Positions 23,501 through 38,500 of a DNA stretch of 64,000 nucleotides are shown here, one piece after another; positions within the stretch are counted from its first letter, which is position 1, and every line of letters starts with the position of its first letter. Source of the stretch: Lepidurus packardi (Eukaryota > Arthropoda > Branchiopoda > Notostraca > Triopsidae). Below the pieces are notes generated by a model, which saw only the letters and a program-made list of their open reading frames with translations, ran no database searches and was not told the origin of the DNA. Both the position numbers and the translations under genes were made by a program. The stretch spans positions 5,208,001 through 5,272,000 of the forward strand of contig JAKZAN010000007.1 in NCBI GenBank assembly GCA_023053545.1. The letters run 5' to 3'.

Positions 23501-26500
23501 TCCACAACCAGTTGTTGACGTTATTGTAAGCGACGTCGCAAACGACATACGATCTCCAATTGATACCTTTCTCGAAATTCGTGAAGCTTTCTTCCACCCA
23601 CTGCAAAGAAAATCGGAAAAGAACAAAAATTTTAGAGTGGCATTCTCAATTTACACGTTACAAACACAAATAACAGCTAAAGACAAAAAAACGTGCAAGA
23701 ACAAGAAACTACAGTCAAAAACAAACGCATTTCCCGGTTGCCAGTTCCCACAACAGCTTAAATAGATAATGAGAGAACCCCGACCATCCATTCGGTACTT
23801 GTAAATGCACGTTAAATGTCACGGCGCGTTTCCAAAACGCTAGTTTTCCACCCCAAATAAAACCGCTCTCAACATTCTGTTTCCTCGAGAAATATGGGCC
23901 ATTAAAGATGCACAACTTGTCACCAACTTTTCCTCCAAGCTAATGATGTAAAAGTTCTCCTCTTCTCTCCTACTCCCCTCTCTACACTTTCCATTTTAAC
24001 TGTGAACTTATACAAACTTTTCTAAACAATGCATGAGATTTGATCAAGTTTTGAGCGCTGTACAAATTTACTTGTAATGAAAGCTAACCATATCCGGAGA
24101 GCCTTGTCAGATTCTGTTTGCTTGAAAACGTCAATGTTGATCTACAGAGCATGTCAGTTGTGTGCTTTACTTCAAGCTACTCTTGAAGGTCCTCGTGACT
24201 CTCCCTATCCCTACTCTCCACTTTGCTCTACCGTTACCCGTGCTTTTGCTCTCTCTTGCCCAATCTGGGCGCCAGCAATAACTGGATTATAGCCGCGACA
24301 GCCTTGCTTCAACGCAAGGATTATGCATCTCCCGAGATCCATTTAAAACGCAGCAGCAGCACAAGGGGAGAAGAAGCTTTTCGGAAGCCCCCGAAGTACA
24401 GCAAAAAGGTTGAAATTCAACTGAGGGTTGAGAAATGAGGAGAACGGGAAGGGGGAAGTCTTGGTTTAATTGGACGTGCGAGTAAAGGAGGTAAGCAAAA
24501 CCAGCCAAAATCCCCTCTGTTTTCGCTCCTCAAATCCATCACGCACCAAGCACGCAGACTTGCACCAAACTTCATCGTTCACGGAATCCATTTCTCCCCT
24601 TTTCCTCTTCTTCTGCCTTGATTATCTTTTGTTGCAAAAGGATTAAAACAAACCTATCCAAGCGATTGCAAATGAATATGAACGCAGACATGCACACACG
24701 CGCCCCCCCTTCACAAAAAAAAAAAAAAATCCAGAAATCTATTCAGATCTTTACTGAACCCTTTTTCTTTCATATGAAACACAAGAGGAAACCAGTAGCA
24801 AAAATGTCTGCTTTCCCAATTCTTCCCAATTATTGGTTGTTAATTAGAAGCGCACTGATCTGCGAGGCACTCACGATAGAAAGAAACACATTTTCCAGGT
24901 TTTCCTATGGTCACGAGCTCTAAACTCGAGCCCCACCCTACCCTGCCTGGTAAGTTATATTGTTTTCCAGGAAAGCTCTTTAAGAGTTACTCAATCGCAC
25001 GATTGCCCAATTATCCATCTCATAAAAAGCGGCACAATTCGTTCCATATACATTCCTTAGTAGTACTAAACTGCTACTGACTACTCAAGCTAGGTAATAT
25101 CTTTTTTTACCTTCTGTCATGAAGGTATTACCTCTTTACTGTTACCTATTTTGGCACTCGATACTCCGTCACAAAGCGCGATCATTTACGGGTGTTTAAA
25201 CGAAGGAAAAAGGGGGAAATAATGCGTGCAGCATTCGGGAGACTGACGAACTTGAGTCTTAAGGCTTGGGACTTCAAACCCGGAGACCACACACCAATAA
25301 CCCCTTTTAGCTATAACCAACCTTTTAAAAACTATGGAGCAGAATGTAAGAATCTAGACTTCCTCTGCCAGGGGCTCTTCGGTTGGGTAAAAGCTTAACG
25401 AAAGAGGTTAAGAAAGAAAAATCAAACTCATTCTAGAACCGTCCAGATGGGTAGCGAGTATTCCTTACACAAGTTGTTCATAAGCCCCCAAACCCGGTCT
25501 CTTATTGCAAAAGCATTCGCGGCGGTAAAAACCGTTTTAGCGAATAAAACCCAGGGCTGCACAGTTAACACGTATATAAGGTAATCTAGCCCTCCCTCAT
25601 CACCTTGATGAGAAAAAGGGAGGAGAAGGTTTTTAGTCGTGCCTTTTAAATGTTCTCCCCCCGCCAAACCAAAGGGGGACCCTTTCTTTCTCAATTCTTG
25701 TTTGATTACAGCTCCAGGCATTAGGCACGGTCATTTGCGTACAAATGGAATAGCCAAGATAGTGCAGACGTAGACCTAGCGCACAAGTAAAAGAAACGAA
25801 AGAAAGGAAAGGGAGATGTCAAGAATGCCCATTCCCTAAATCCCAATTCGGTTAGCCTTTTAACCCTCCAAGACGCGAGGTTGATGCGACGCCCTCGTCT
25901 TGATTCCCGCATTTCGACCATCTTATCAGCCCTAATATAAATGACCAGCAAGCACACGCAGTTCAATTTCTCCCCGACTCGTTTTTGTTCTTCAGAGCCG
26001 CTATCCGATGAACCGGGAGCGAAAAAAAGTTACGTATGAGATAGAAGCAAACGAAGAAAAAAAAAGCTGAGTAGTATTTCACGCCAGAGAGCTTTACTAC
26101 AAAGAAGGCGAGGTTTCCTTCGCCCTCCGTTTACGGCTTATCCGATGGAATTTGTTGGACACGTTCAGAGGCAAAGGAATGGAATGGTCACCTTGGCTCA
26201 GGCGTCGCTAGAAATTGCCGGCAACGTCCTTTCATGATTAGGTTGGGGAATCGAGTTGGGAGGGTGTTTACCAGATCGGATGAAACGAAAGCAAGATGGA
26301 AGGAACATTCCGTCATATGGATTTCAATTCAAAAGCTTCTTTTCCCATCCTGCTGTGATCACTGGACCGTAGTGTACACAATTTGATTCGCTCCAGAACG
26401 ATTTCCGCAAACGATTCCTCCCGAACCTTCCTTTACCACCTTCTTTACCATCGTCTGCACGCCACAAGGTGCAGCGTAAGGTTATTGCAACGAAACATCA

Positions 26501-29500
26501 AAAACGAACGCTTCGCAACTTGTAAACATAGGGAAAGCACGTCCGCATATAGACTCCATAAAAGGATTTGCACAGGACCCTCTTCTTCGTCACTTTATCC
26601 TCGTGCCCACTTTAGGCTCCTTTGCAGGGCCAAAAGCAAAAGCAAAAAACAAAAAAAAATGCTTACGCAACTTGCTAGCCAATCATCCTATTCAACAAAT
26701 TACCGTTATTCGTTTTCTTTCTTTTTTCATTCATTTTTTTAATACAAATTTCTTCCCCGCCTTCAACTCTTGTTTTGATTAATTTACCTATCCTGTCAGG
26801 CCCAAACGTAACATTTAAACATTTTAGAAATGACGTTTCCCTTCTTCAGGACCTCTTCACAAAAGGTTTGCGGTAATTGTCTTTCTTGTAACCATTCCTG
26901 ACAGGTGGGACCCAACAAAAGGAACAAACATAGAGCTTCTCAATCAATCCCTCCAGTGTCTTTGTATCCCAACGTCTTGACTCTCCAATTACGTCTCGGT
27001 TTCGGGGGAAAACGGCTTGTGTTTTAACAACTAGCAAAAGACCTGACCCGAGTTAAAATAATCACGTATAAGAGAAACAAGGGTCACCACGGTGATGCTC
27101 TGGGCTTGTATAGTTTTTGTCTTCCAGCTTATTACACGTTACGCAGCTACCAGGAGAAAGGAGAAAACTTCTGACTCCAAGAGCCTATCTCTCTGTTATC
27201 CTGTGTCTGATCCGCGCTCCACCAACGAGCATATATTTGCAGAAGCAAACAATACTGAGACTGGGAGTAACCACAACACCGTCCGAAAGAATCACGATCC
27301 ACTCATTCTTAGCGACCACCCCATTTTTTTTTAAATCTGCAATCGTATTCGACTGCTTCTCAAATGCCAATGTAAATGTTACGAAAAACGTCCTTTCCTT
27401 TTCCGATGACTTCCTGGCGCCACTTTTCCAAACGTAGTCTCTTTACCCCGACTATCTTATGTGTCGTCAAGTCTGTCAATTAGTTGAGCTTGGGCGCGAC
27501 AGACACTTCATTTGGCACTCTGTACTACATACCACATTTGCCGCCTTTTGTGTAAAGCTCATTGCCCTCCCTTGATGCTGCTCGTAATGATTTCTTTTTA
27601 AAGCAACAATTCCTTTCAACTCAGCGCAAAGAAACCGAAAGTCGCACGACTCTTTCAGCACCTCCCCCTCCTCCTCAAAATAAAAAACGGAAAAAATGAA
27701 AAACAAGTCTCCAATTTCCCACGTTTTTCTTCCCAAATAGCTTGTCCCCTTGCACATTGTTAAGCAAAGGAATTTGTGGTACATTGCATGGCAAAAAATT
27801 AAAATAAAATACAAATTCCTGAAAGTTAACGTTTGCCACAAACGTAAACTTTTCATCGGAGGCGCAAGCCTTAACATCCAGCGTCGAGTCGGACCTTTCG
27901 ACCCTTGGCTTTAGTAACACGTGTCTCGTGTGTGTGCGCTATTGCTGCTAGCGCGTCAGCATATCCTCCCGAGAGTTGGTATGCGATGCTCGCAACGCGC
28001 CCCACACACGTTCAGCTCCGATTACTTGCAATACGACGAAGACGAGACAAGACAGCAAGCACATCTTCTTCGACGAAAACCGTCATGTTCCAAGTCGGTA
28101 CTCCCGGGGGACGAACGCCAGCCCAGCAACGTGACTTGACGGGCATAAATAGGCCCAGCAAATTCAATCGTGTCTGCACCTCACTCTTATAGTGGCGTTG
28201 GCTAAGGCAAAAAGAAGGGCCCCATTTGTATCTTTATTTTCCTAGTAAAATTCCCAAACGGAATGCAAAAGATTTCTGTTCTGCAGCTGCAGCGCGAAAT
28301 TCGCTCTGCTTATTAGAATTTGGGGCGAGGAATAGGAATACTCGAATCCTTTGAGTTATACATAGTGCTTGCCCTACAGAATGTTTGCGTTGGAATGCGT
28401 AATGCCAAACGGGGACGCGATTGATGGGCTATTTGTTCAGTTGTCCTAACCGTACGCTATTTTCAGCTTTTAGGCTTTTCCTTCCACCTCCACCACCCAC
28501 TTTCTCCGTACATGGGACGGTCTGACTTGTTTTTTGGTTTCTTATGCCCCTTATGTCAGCCATATGTCCAAAGTAAAAGGTATACACATACACAAAGACC
28601 CTTACCAGCTTCCAATCCTGGCCATCAGCATCCCAGGGTATTTCTTCTCAATACTCCTCTCCCCATATCTTGTGGCCGGAATCCTACGCTTAACAAGTTT
28701 TGACGCGTCCAGCGATCTTTTTGTCTTGTTTTTATCGCAGCTTTTGGTGTACAAGTCTCTTGATCCATAAAAAAAACTAATAACCTCACGTCCTAGTCAT
28801 CTTTTCTTTATTAACCTTTTCCCTCGATAAATCTTCATACATGTCATCAGAACGGAAGCTATCGAAAGCGTTTATGATCAACGCAAGGGAGTTAATTGAA
28901 GGTCGTCAAACAGACTTGGCGACATTTTTTAACGCATTTCCCGGCGGAGAACCGGTATTTGAAATGCTTTATTGACATTTCGTTCTTGCTTCTCTGTAAG
29001 AGATTCTTCTCTGACAAGGCGACTGCCATGGGGAAAATCATTCAAATATCTAGCTTCGAACTGGAGACTAAAAAAGACTGCTGGACCCTGCAAAAGCTTT
29101 AATATCCGCTTTTCCGAGAGAACCCTTGTTCACTTGTCAAACAGCTTCGAATAGACCATTAAATAAAGAATAGGGGAAAGAACTGACTATAATACCAGCC
29201 ACTGGCCCCAATGACACGACTGTAGGCTTAGCGAGCAATCTATAGATCACCGTTGGAAGCAATACGAGCAATACTCAACGCAAGACCCCTAATAGTCTAA
29301 CAAGCAGGCGCAATTGGGAAAGAGCCGACAACCGTGCTACTATTATGCTAATACCACTGACTAGCTCGCCAAAGGTCATACATGTATTAGTCGAGCTTAT
29401 ATGTACTTTTGTTCCGTAGTATTTATTTATGTATTGCTGCGGTTTTCCCCGACTCGGAAATGCGTCATAACAGCGCTCAGGCGGTGACCCAGGGGACCGT

Positions 29501-32500
29501 GAGCAGTGCAAGCAATGCAGGCCTTGCCATGCATATCTTGCACTGCTTGGTCAGCACTACTTTCCTTACCGACACATTTGTTTAATTCAATACTGTGTCC
29601 ACTACATAAATTCACACTAACATGACATCCACGGTAGCCCAGGTTTTCAATAAAACACAATTGTGGAAAGGTTGTGCAAATTTGATTGTTACTGTATAAA
29701 GACGTCACCAATCTCGCGTTAAATAAAGTAAACCGTGCCACCCGTTCGCAATATAAAATAGATAGAAAAGGATGGATTCCTTTGAAAGCCCACAACCCTG
29801 TCTTCCTGATATGTGACGGTTGAGACGGAAGGACTAACAAAAGGTAGATTTTTTTTTGGACAAGAGGAAAAAAAATCGATAATAGTTCCTGCTTCTTCGG
29901 CGAGCTTGGTCTCGCTTCCACGGGTGTAAAACCTTTACGGTCTCGCTTTTTTTCCATGCATTCTGTGCATTCTTGGACTAGTTAACGACGTAATGCTTGT
30001 AGGTTAAGCGAGCTATAGCCGGCGTAAAAGGAGAGCTCATCGAATTGAGAATGGAGGGGGGAAAGAAAATACCGTGGAAACCTAACGTACGAGTTGCGAG
30101 GTCGGTGTCTCATTAAGTGTCCCTGGGCTATGAAAGACTCGGCACAGCTTGTAAGTTGGTGGTGGTGTTATAGAGAATGTTATTGGTTTCTCCACCTGCT
30201 TCTTTCCTGATACGTTATGCTCTCAGCGGTAAGAGTGTATAGTTATATAAGAACCTAGAACGGACTCCCTCGCATGGCTCCGTAATGTAATTTGCTTTCA
30301 AGCTTGCCTTTCATTAGCATAGGCCTTATGTGGACTAGCCTTGTGTGCAGCACGACAGGAATAACCTTTTCCCCACAGCAGCTAGTATCGACTGACGATC
30401 ACTCTCTCCTAGCAATGCTATTCGTCAACTCGCTCCCTTTGCCGAGCTTACCAAACCTAACATGCTTACGGATCGTCCTCCTAATCTCCCTAAACAATAA
30501 AGCTCCTGTACAGCATTCAGAGCGTTCTTGTGCCGTCTCTTTTTACTCCTACTCCTACACTCGACACGCCTTGCCCTATTTTCTTTTACTACATACTCCT
30601 GCCAACCCAAAACCATACATCTTTTTTGGAGAACGGTATAAATAAATCCAGGAGATGCGATAAATCTTTCCTATAAATGCGTGTATCCCCTCCCTTTTTC
30701 TCTTGGTTACTTCCTACTACACGTACCAATTCCAGTCATATATGCTTCCACTCTATTTGTTCTGTTCCCTCCCCCACACCACCACCACCACTTTTACTTT
30801 TATTTCCCCTCTTTTTCCGGGTCCCGCCATTTCTTGATATATCTATTGAGTACAGGGAGTATGCAAATGATCAGGTGCTGGTGTAGCTGGAACGTGCACC
30901 GCGACCACGATAATCCAGCAAAATGCCAGTAACCATCAGGAGCAAAACCCACAACGCATTCCCTTTTTTATCGTAACGATCAATACATCTACCGTAGGTT
31001 TGCTTCCACTGTGTTCCCTGCCAAAGCCCTACACATACCGAATACCGATAACACAGACGGTATCGTATCACTATCCTAGCAAACCGTGCCAAGCTAAAGG
31101 TTGCTCGCCACAGTAGAATCACGCGGCAAGCTATACATTATGGCTAAAAAATAAAATGATCCTGCAAAAGAAAAGAATCGTAGGTGGGGAGGTAGAGAAA
31201 AGATCTTTCGGGAAGAATAGCCTGTACGCCTTCAACTTGTCAATACCACACATGCACGACCAAGTTTATGGGGTGGGGGAAGACCAGTCAACAACGGTCA
31301 GTTTCACACTGACCCCGAAAACTTGTCGACTTTCCATCGCCAAGATACTATACCACTACCTAAAGCACACAAAAACCCGGGGACTTTTTCATACACGGCA
31401 TGTGTGGAATCTATATAACGCTTGCCAAGACCGATACCGACCCTTAATGGGGCATTTATGCATTTATGATAAAAAGAAGGGGGGAGGTCACCCCAGTCGC
31501 GACAAGCGATTCGGCTATCCAAAACTGTGCTATTACAGCCAAGGAATAAAACTTAAAAAGATGGGGGGTCCAACACTGCGCTTAGGAATAAAGTACCACT
31601 TGCATAATCAAGTTTCAGGCAAAGGGCCAAAAAAGACTGGGCAAAAGATCAGAAGACACACCAACACCGCGTCCATCACTGTTCAAGCTCCTTGTTTCTC
31701 GCCCATTTGCCATTCACTGATCTTTTTAACATTTTTTTTTAACTAACCGAAACTACGTAAAGAATTAGCCAAGCGTGGGTCACTTCTGATGCCGATAACC
31801 GAACGGGAACACTGTAGTGGACATGTCAACTGACCTTTCTACCGTTGTTTTTTTTCCACGCTCATTCTTTCGGCAGTTTTTGCTTGGTAATACAAAGTGA
31901 TGGCACGTTTTTACTAAGAAGGCCTTTATAACAGCAACGCGACACGACACAAGAACTACTCGACACAAGGACTACGGACCTCAACGACTAGGTTAGGTTA
32001 GAGGTTTGTATTCCCTAAGTCGGGTAGTCCTTGTGTCTACGTCCCTTTTCAACGATTGTCGATTCCCATGTGCTGCCTTTCCCGGGGAAAGATGTTAAAT
32101 CTCTCCCAAACTTGGGCGAACTTCAAGCTAAGACACGACTACGACAACTAGTGCAGCACTTGTACAGTTTAACAAGAAATCGATTGCCATTTATTAATCT
32201 GCTTTGAATTTGGATGAAAATATTGATTTTAAAGCTGTTGAAATTCTCTTGGCGAGGGCCAAAACTCGATCGGTCAGGAGAGAGTGTGTGCTTCCTGGTA
32301 CAGGATATTCTATCAACACATCCTGTGTGCTGACTAATTGGAGAGAACGTTGCCCACACGTTTTGACTGCGCTATGAAAATAGCTTAAGACACAAAAGAG
32401 AGCACTTGACCAGCTATTATCCTATTCTCTTAACCGGCAGCCACAGCAGCCAATGGTTCTAAAGTCTTCTGCACCCCTCCCACCTGGTCCTCTATCCTCC

Positions 32501-35500
32501 TGTCCTCCCCCCGATGGATGCAGTCAAGTGGCACACGAAGATTGAGCTGCAGAGGATGACGCAGCAGCCGCAGCAAGTCATTTCGCCCTTCGCTTTGCCA
32601 GAAAAACACGAAAACCGTACGACCTAAGTATAAGTCCCTGGGCTTACACACCGTCTTTACTAATGTCGATTTTCTTCTATACGATTTTCTTTCATACCCA
32701 ATATCCTTTCCCGTCATTTGATGTTGCGGCGAAAGCTCGTCCGACTATATAATAATCTATCGACTACTTACTAATCTCCTTCACGATCTTTCCCCTGCAT
32801 GCTAGACAGACAGTAGGCATATACACAATCAATAGACCTGACCATTTTTTACGTTTGTATGCCATACGAGACATACGAGAGGCGGATATGATAACTTATA
32901 TAGAAAGGAACTTTTTTTTTCTTAGTTCTGGTTATATATACGTTTATATAACAAGTAAGTTAACCAAAGGGATAGCCACTACTGCACTGTTATGTTTCGA
33001 TGCCGGACCGGGCTATATAGATGTTGGCTAAGCGATCAATGTCAATGAGTGTCTATCCCACCAGTCGTTCATAGTAATATCAATCCCCTTGTCCAGGAGT
33101 ACGTCCAGGAGTGCCCCTACTATGCAGAAAAGAGGGTCCAATGCTAGCCCAAACATAACAGAGCAGCTCAATAAAATATGACCAGTTCTGTCAAAGACAC
33201 TCGTGCGGCTTATCAAAAATCGTCTTTCTTATTGCAAGCGAGTTTCCCCTTTCTTATATACGAACCACGCCCCTTTACCTTTGCTTTGTATCTTGATGTT
33301 TTATTTCGTCGAGAACAACTTGTCGTTTCTTTATATAATATCCCATAAGTGTTTGGGTAACGAAAAGGGCCTGCTTTACACGTAAAAGTTTAGTTTCCTT
33401 ACTTCAACGACATTCTTTTGAAAAGAATGTTGGAGATACGCCGAATAGGTGGAATAGACCTTGCCATTTTAGTCAACAGTTTCCCTTTCTATAAAGTCTT
33501 GCTGTAACATACATTCGACTCAAATCGCCATACTTTCCCCCCTTTAAAGTTTGGTTTCCTCGCTATCCCCTTCACTTTAGCACATGTGACTTCGGGAGGT
33601 GGCTCCAACTTGGAATATTTGCATAAATAAAGCTTTGCTTTTAACCGAAGCAAATGTGGAAATGCAACTTGTCTTCAAGTTTCCCCCGTTCTCTCGAAAC
33701 TTGGGAAGAGCTTCAAGTCCTGCATGCAAGCGAGTTTCGACAAAAGCTTGTGGTGAGTGTCAAAACGTCATAGATTGCTCTGCGGGACTTTCTATCGTGG
33801 ATTCATCACGTCTCCCAAGGAGAATCCAGCCCAGCTCAATTACAAGGCGAACCTAATGAACCATTACGATCCATTCTCTTAAATCCGCAAGCTTTTACGC
33901 CTCTAGTAACTGCAATTCCTGGTGTTTCCTGCAATCAGAGGAACCTTCCAAAATCGCACTCAAAATCCGCTCCCCATTGTTTATCCGAGTGGCATCCCAC
34001 CCCAGTATCCCTTGTAACTATTTCACTTTATCGCCCGGAACACTCCAAAAACCCATCCCGAAGATCCTGAGCGCCAGTGGGTGAAATTAATCGACAAAAG
34101 TTCCATGCATATTCAAAAACCTCACTTACCCCTGGCGTGGCAGACTGAGGACCGAACGGATATCGTGTCCAGTCCAGGGAATCTTCTTTGGTCGTGTCCA
34201 AAAGTACCACTGCAAGACACAAGAGAATACAAATTTAATCATAATAATGCTTCACTGAATTGGGAATGGATCAAGAAGGGAGTTTGGAAAAGAAACTGAT
34301 GGAAATATTAGCTTTCATGTAGCAGAATATGCATTTATTCACATACAATAGTTTGCTTCGAATCCTTATTTGCTTTTTTCCCATTTTTTTAATACAGCAG
34401 AGAAAGGGAAGGGGGTTGCTAAGGGGGGGTTTGCTCTCAATTACCCCGGTTCGTTTTCTCAACACGGGCCTTCAAAGCAGCACACAATAGTGGGCTCGAA
34501 AAAGAGAAAACCATAGAGCATAGGTTATTGTATGGCCGGGGCGAGAACGCTATTGAAACAAACTTGGCTGAAAAGATGTCGAGGGTACACCTGGTTATCT
34601 TTCGCAGGGAAGGGTAGTTCAAATACCACTCTCGCTGTCTCCCATTCTTTATGCATGCACTGTCCCCGTCCCACTTTTTCTCTTTTCTCCCAAACTGCGG
34701 CATGAAAGGACACAAAATATCGACATATAAAGGGGGAGGGTTAACGATAAACTTAAAAATTTTCTCTTAACGGACTCGGGGACTCTGATAAAACTAGGGG
34801 AAAAAAGGAATGGCTTTCTAACCATCCGGCAGTTGAATGTAATCCTCATCTTCCAGGCTTTGTCATACCAGATCAGCCAGATTTAGTAGGCCTTTTTTCC
34901 AACCCCAAAAATAATAAAAAAAAACTTTGAGGTCATCCAGCCATTACCAACAAAAGCCAAGAAACAAGGTCCGCGTTTTGTCGGGCGAGGGCGAAAAAAA
35001 ACTTAACGCCAGTTAAGTATTATTTATAGATCCACGCCTGCGACTCGAGACTTTTGCTTGGCCATAACCATGAACGTATATAGTGGCCAGTCTGACACAA
35101 ATCAATGTAGAGGAGTCCAAGCGCTTCGCGGGTCCATGCACACAAGCACAGACACACAGACAGGGGACTAGAACAGGGCTTGGAAAACATGAAAAGAAAA
35201 TGACCGGTGCAGGCTATACGCTTAATACCCCATTCATAGGGAAAGTCTCTCTAAAGGTGTGAACGTCAATTGCGACGACAAAAGGCAGCAGGGGCAGAAA
35301 GGGCCACTGTACTGTGTCCGACCAACCGGTAACTTACTGAAACGCTTAAAACCTCGTAAACTGTACGGCTCTATTCTGGGTTTTACGTTCAAAGTCTTAA
35401 CACTCGCTATACTATACCCTATATGTGACTTGAAACTTATTCTCTTGGAAATGGAAAAACATGCAGGGGAAGATATTCTTTACTATACATCCATACCATG

Positions 35501-38500
35501 AAATCTAAATCTATAGATACCGGGTTGACACTGGGGAACTTTAGCCTTAGCCTTCTGAACGCTTTTTATTTTTCCAACAAAAGATTTTACACGCCAGCTT
35601 AGATGAACACGTGACTGGGTGATACGTGTTTAGGACTTGTCCTCACTATAATTCATATGGTAATCAGGTATGACCCCGGGACAAAAACGAGCGTTTCGGT
35701 GGACACATAAGCCAACGAGTTTCTTCCACGTTCGCTCCCACGTTTGGAAACGTATTCTGCTTGAACTGCAAACTCGCTTAGCAATCACCAGTTCCACACA
35801 TTCCCTATCTTCTACATTTTCCTGACATTTGACGCGTACGACACGAAAAGAGTACGTCTTTTCTAGGCTTGACACATCCCAGAAAGATCCTTACCGCCTC
35901 CCTAAGCAACCACAGGCGTTGTCAATTTCGGTGCAAATAACGTGCCTAGAAAATTGCCCTTAAATACCATTTTGCATGATTTAAGAACCACGCAATTATT
36001 TTTACAATATACAAATTCGATGGACGAAAACTCGCACATCGAGGCTTTTCTATTAACGTGACATCATGCGGATAATGAGGATTTTAGTCGTGAAAGTGCG
36101 ACCCATAGCCTTGCACACAGCCTCAGGGGGAATCGTGATCCACCTCTAGTTCCATCCAGGCTGATAGTATCGCTGCTAGTCCATATAACACCATACCCAA
36201 GTGATATTTTCTCACGCTGAGCATTTCTCGTTCGCTGATCCAAAAAGGCGCGCCAAACACTGCGCTTCTTTACTTTTTTCTTCTTTTTTTAGGGGTGGGG
36301 GAGTTTAGAATACATGTAAATTCTTTCGGTTTACGTTTGCGTGCAATAATTCATTGGGAAACAACAAGTTTCTTTCTTTGGGCTAGTGTCGTGTTTGTTT
36401 TATGTGCTGATCGATCCAAGACGGAACAAAGCAGAGCACACGGGGGTCATAAAACCAGGGCAATGAGAACCCCCCCGCTTTGTTGCCCAGGCAACAGTGC
36501 GACTACGGTTTTTCGCTAAGGTTCCCGCTAACAACTCTGCTTTCCCCGGCTAATATCCCAAGGATTACCCAACCAACCCCCCTAGTCACAAAGACAGACG
36601 GTAACTTCTAGGTTGATTACAGTTACCAGTGGCCCCACATCAAACGTTAGAGAAAATACACAAATACAAGAATGGAGAATCGTCCAAACAGACGCGGATC
36701 ATGCGAAAAGGTGAAAAGTCGGAAAAGCAGTGGGGATTGTCTTTTTGCACGTCTGCAGGCAAAATACCTCCGCAGTTGCTCTCCCAAAGAGTACTTCCAG
36801 CTGCCCGCAATTACCCACAACAATGTTGCCGAAAATTTCAAAAGGAAGAAAAGAGCCAGGTCTCTCCCTCGTATTCTGGACTCGAATTAACAATCGTTCG
36901 CCGAAAACAGCTCACAACAGCTGCACGCGGTGTAGCATAGTGTGCGTGGCAATGCGTCTGAAACGCTGAAAAGCTTTCACGGGCTAGCGTATATAAAAAA
37001 AAATCCCTACATCAACGACAGGTAACTTAATAATACCTGGTTTCTATCAAAAGTTGGGGGCTGTTGCCAATGAGAGGCTTCCTTTCCATTTTCAATCACG
37101 CTCCCATAATATGCCACCGCATCCAAGGAAAATTGCTGTACCGTTTTTCTCCGTCATTTCCGAAACCTATCCCGTGGTTTTCCGTACCGTATATGCGGCA
37201 TCTAAAACGCCTTTTCCGTGTTAAAAAGTTGCCCGCAAGACAGAGAAAATAAGGCGTTGTGGCCATCCCTCATTAGTCTAGCACGCCACGCCAAGCCCTT
37301 TGGATTGTCGTTCCTTTTCGCATGTGCGTTCCCGTTGGGGTCGTGCTCTAGCATGACACAGAACCGACCCCCACATCACCACTGACAGAGCCAACCCGGT
37401 AGTTAAGCCTTAGCTAATAATTAAGCAAAACCCAATGTTTAGTGACAACCTGGCGGCAAAATGTCCTAGATCCCGTTATCGCTTTTCCTCCTTCAGCCCC
37501 AGAACGCAACTTTGCAGCTCTTGGCCCTTTTATTTCTATTCTATACCTTTTTTTCCCAGGAGGCCAAGACCCCACCGTGCTCTGAGGAATGTTGGCCCAG
37601 CTTTTCTTTCTCTCTCTTTCCGAGTCCCGAGTCTTCAACTTTGGCTCACCGTGCACGCCTGTTTTCGCCAGGAATCAGGGGATCAAAAAGCCTTCGCTTT
37701 TCAACACGTATGATGGAGCCAATAACCCGTCTTTTTCTTTCTTTCCCTCTACTCTAATAGCGCGTTCCACTGGCTGCATTGGAGCAATATTTTTCACACT
37801 GTGTGTGTAAAGATATATATGATTGAGACACTGAGTGCCAAAAATATTGCACCAGTGCAGCCAGTGGAACGCGCTGTAAAACGTGGGGAGCCAAAAAAGC
37901 CGTTATGCGCTCCGCTACAGCGAGATGCAGTAGTAACACGAGGTGGTAATAGATTATTAAAATACCACGGTGACAATATCATGGGGTATGAAGGCCCAAC
38001 TTCCTAGACCGCACCTCAATCGACTCCACCTTTTCTGTACTGCCTATATACAACGCACATCGACATCGGCATTCTTAAAACCTTTACATATTGCATTTTA
38101 TTGCTTGCACTCTTATCTCCCAAACCAGCGGGAGAAACCGTTTTCTTTCATTTCAATTGCTATGCCGTAGAAAAAAATGAAATAAAAAAAGCGACAAGCC
38201 ATTTCATCTTCGATATTTCCCCAACCCCAGCATTTTCATCCCTAACCGCATTACTGGGATTTTTTTTCCCTGACAAACTATAGTGGTTAAAATGTGTGAA
38301 ATTATGGTACCGTAGAAATAATTTAACTAAAAAAAAAAAGAAAATTGTATCCCGAAAAATACCCACAAGCACCTTTTGGCGCCACCAAAATACAAAACTG
38401 TTGCCATTTTTTGTACGGTTATCACATGCCCCAGAGGGCATCTGCTATTAAAAAAACTCCCCTTTTAGACAAAACAAAAAACCTTTCTACAGAAATACGG

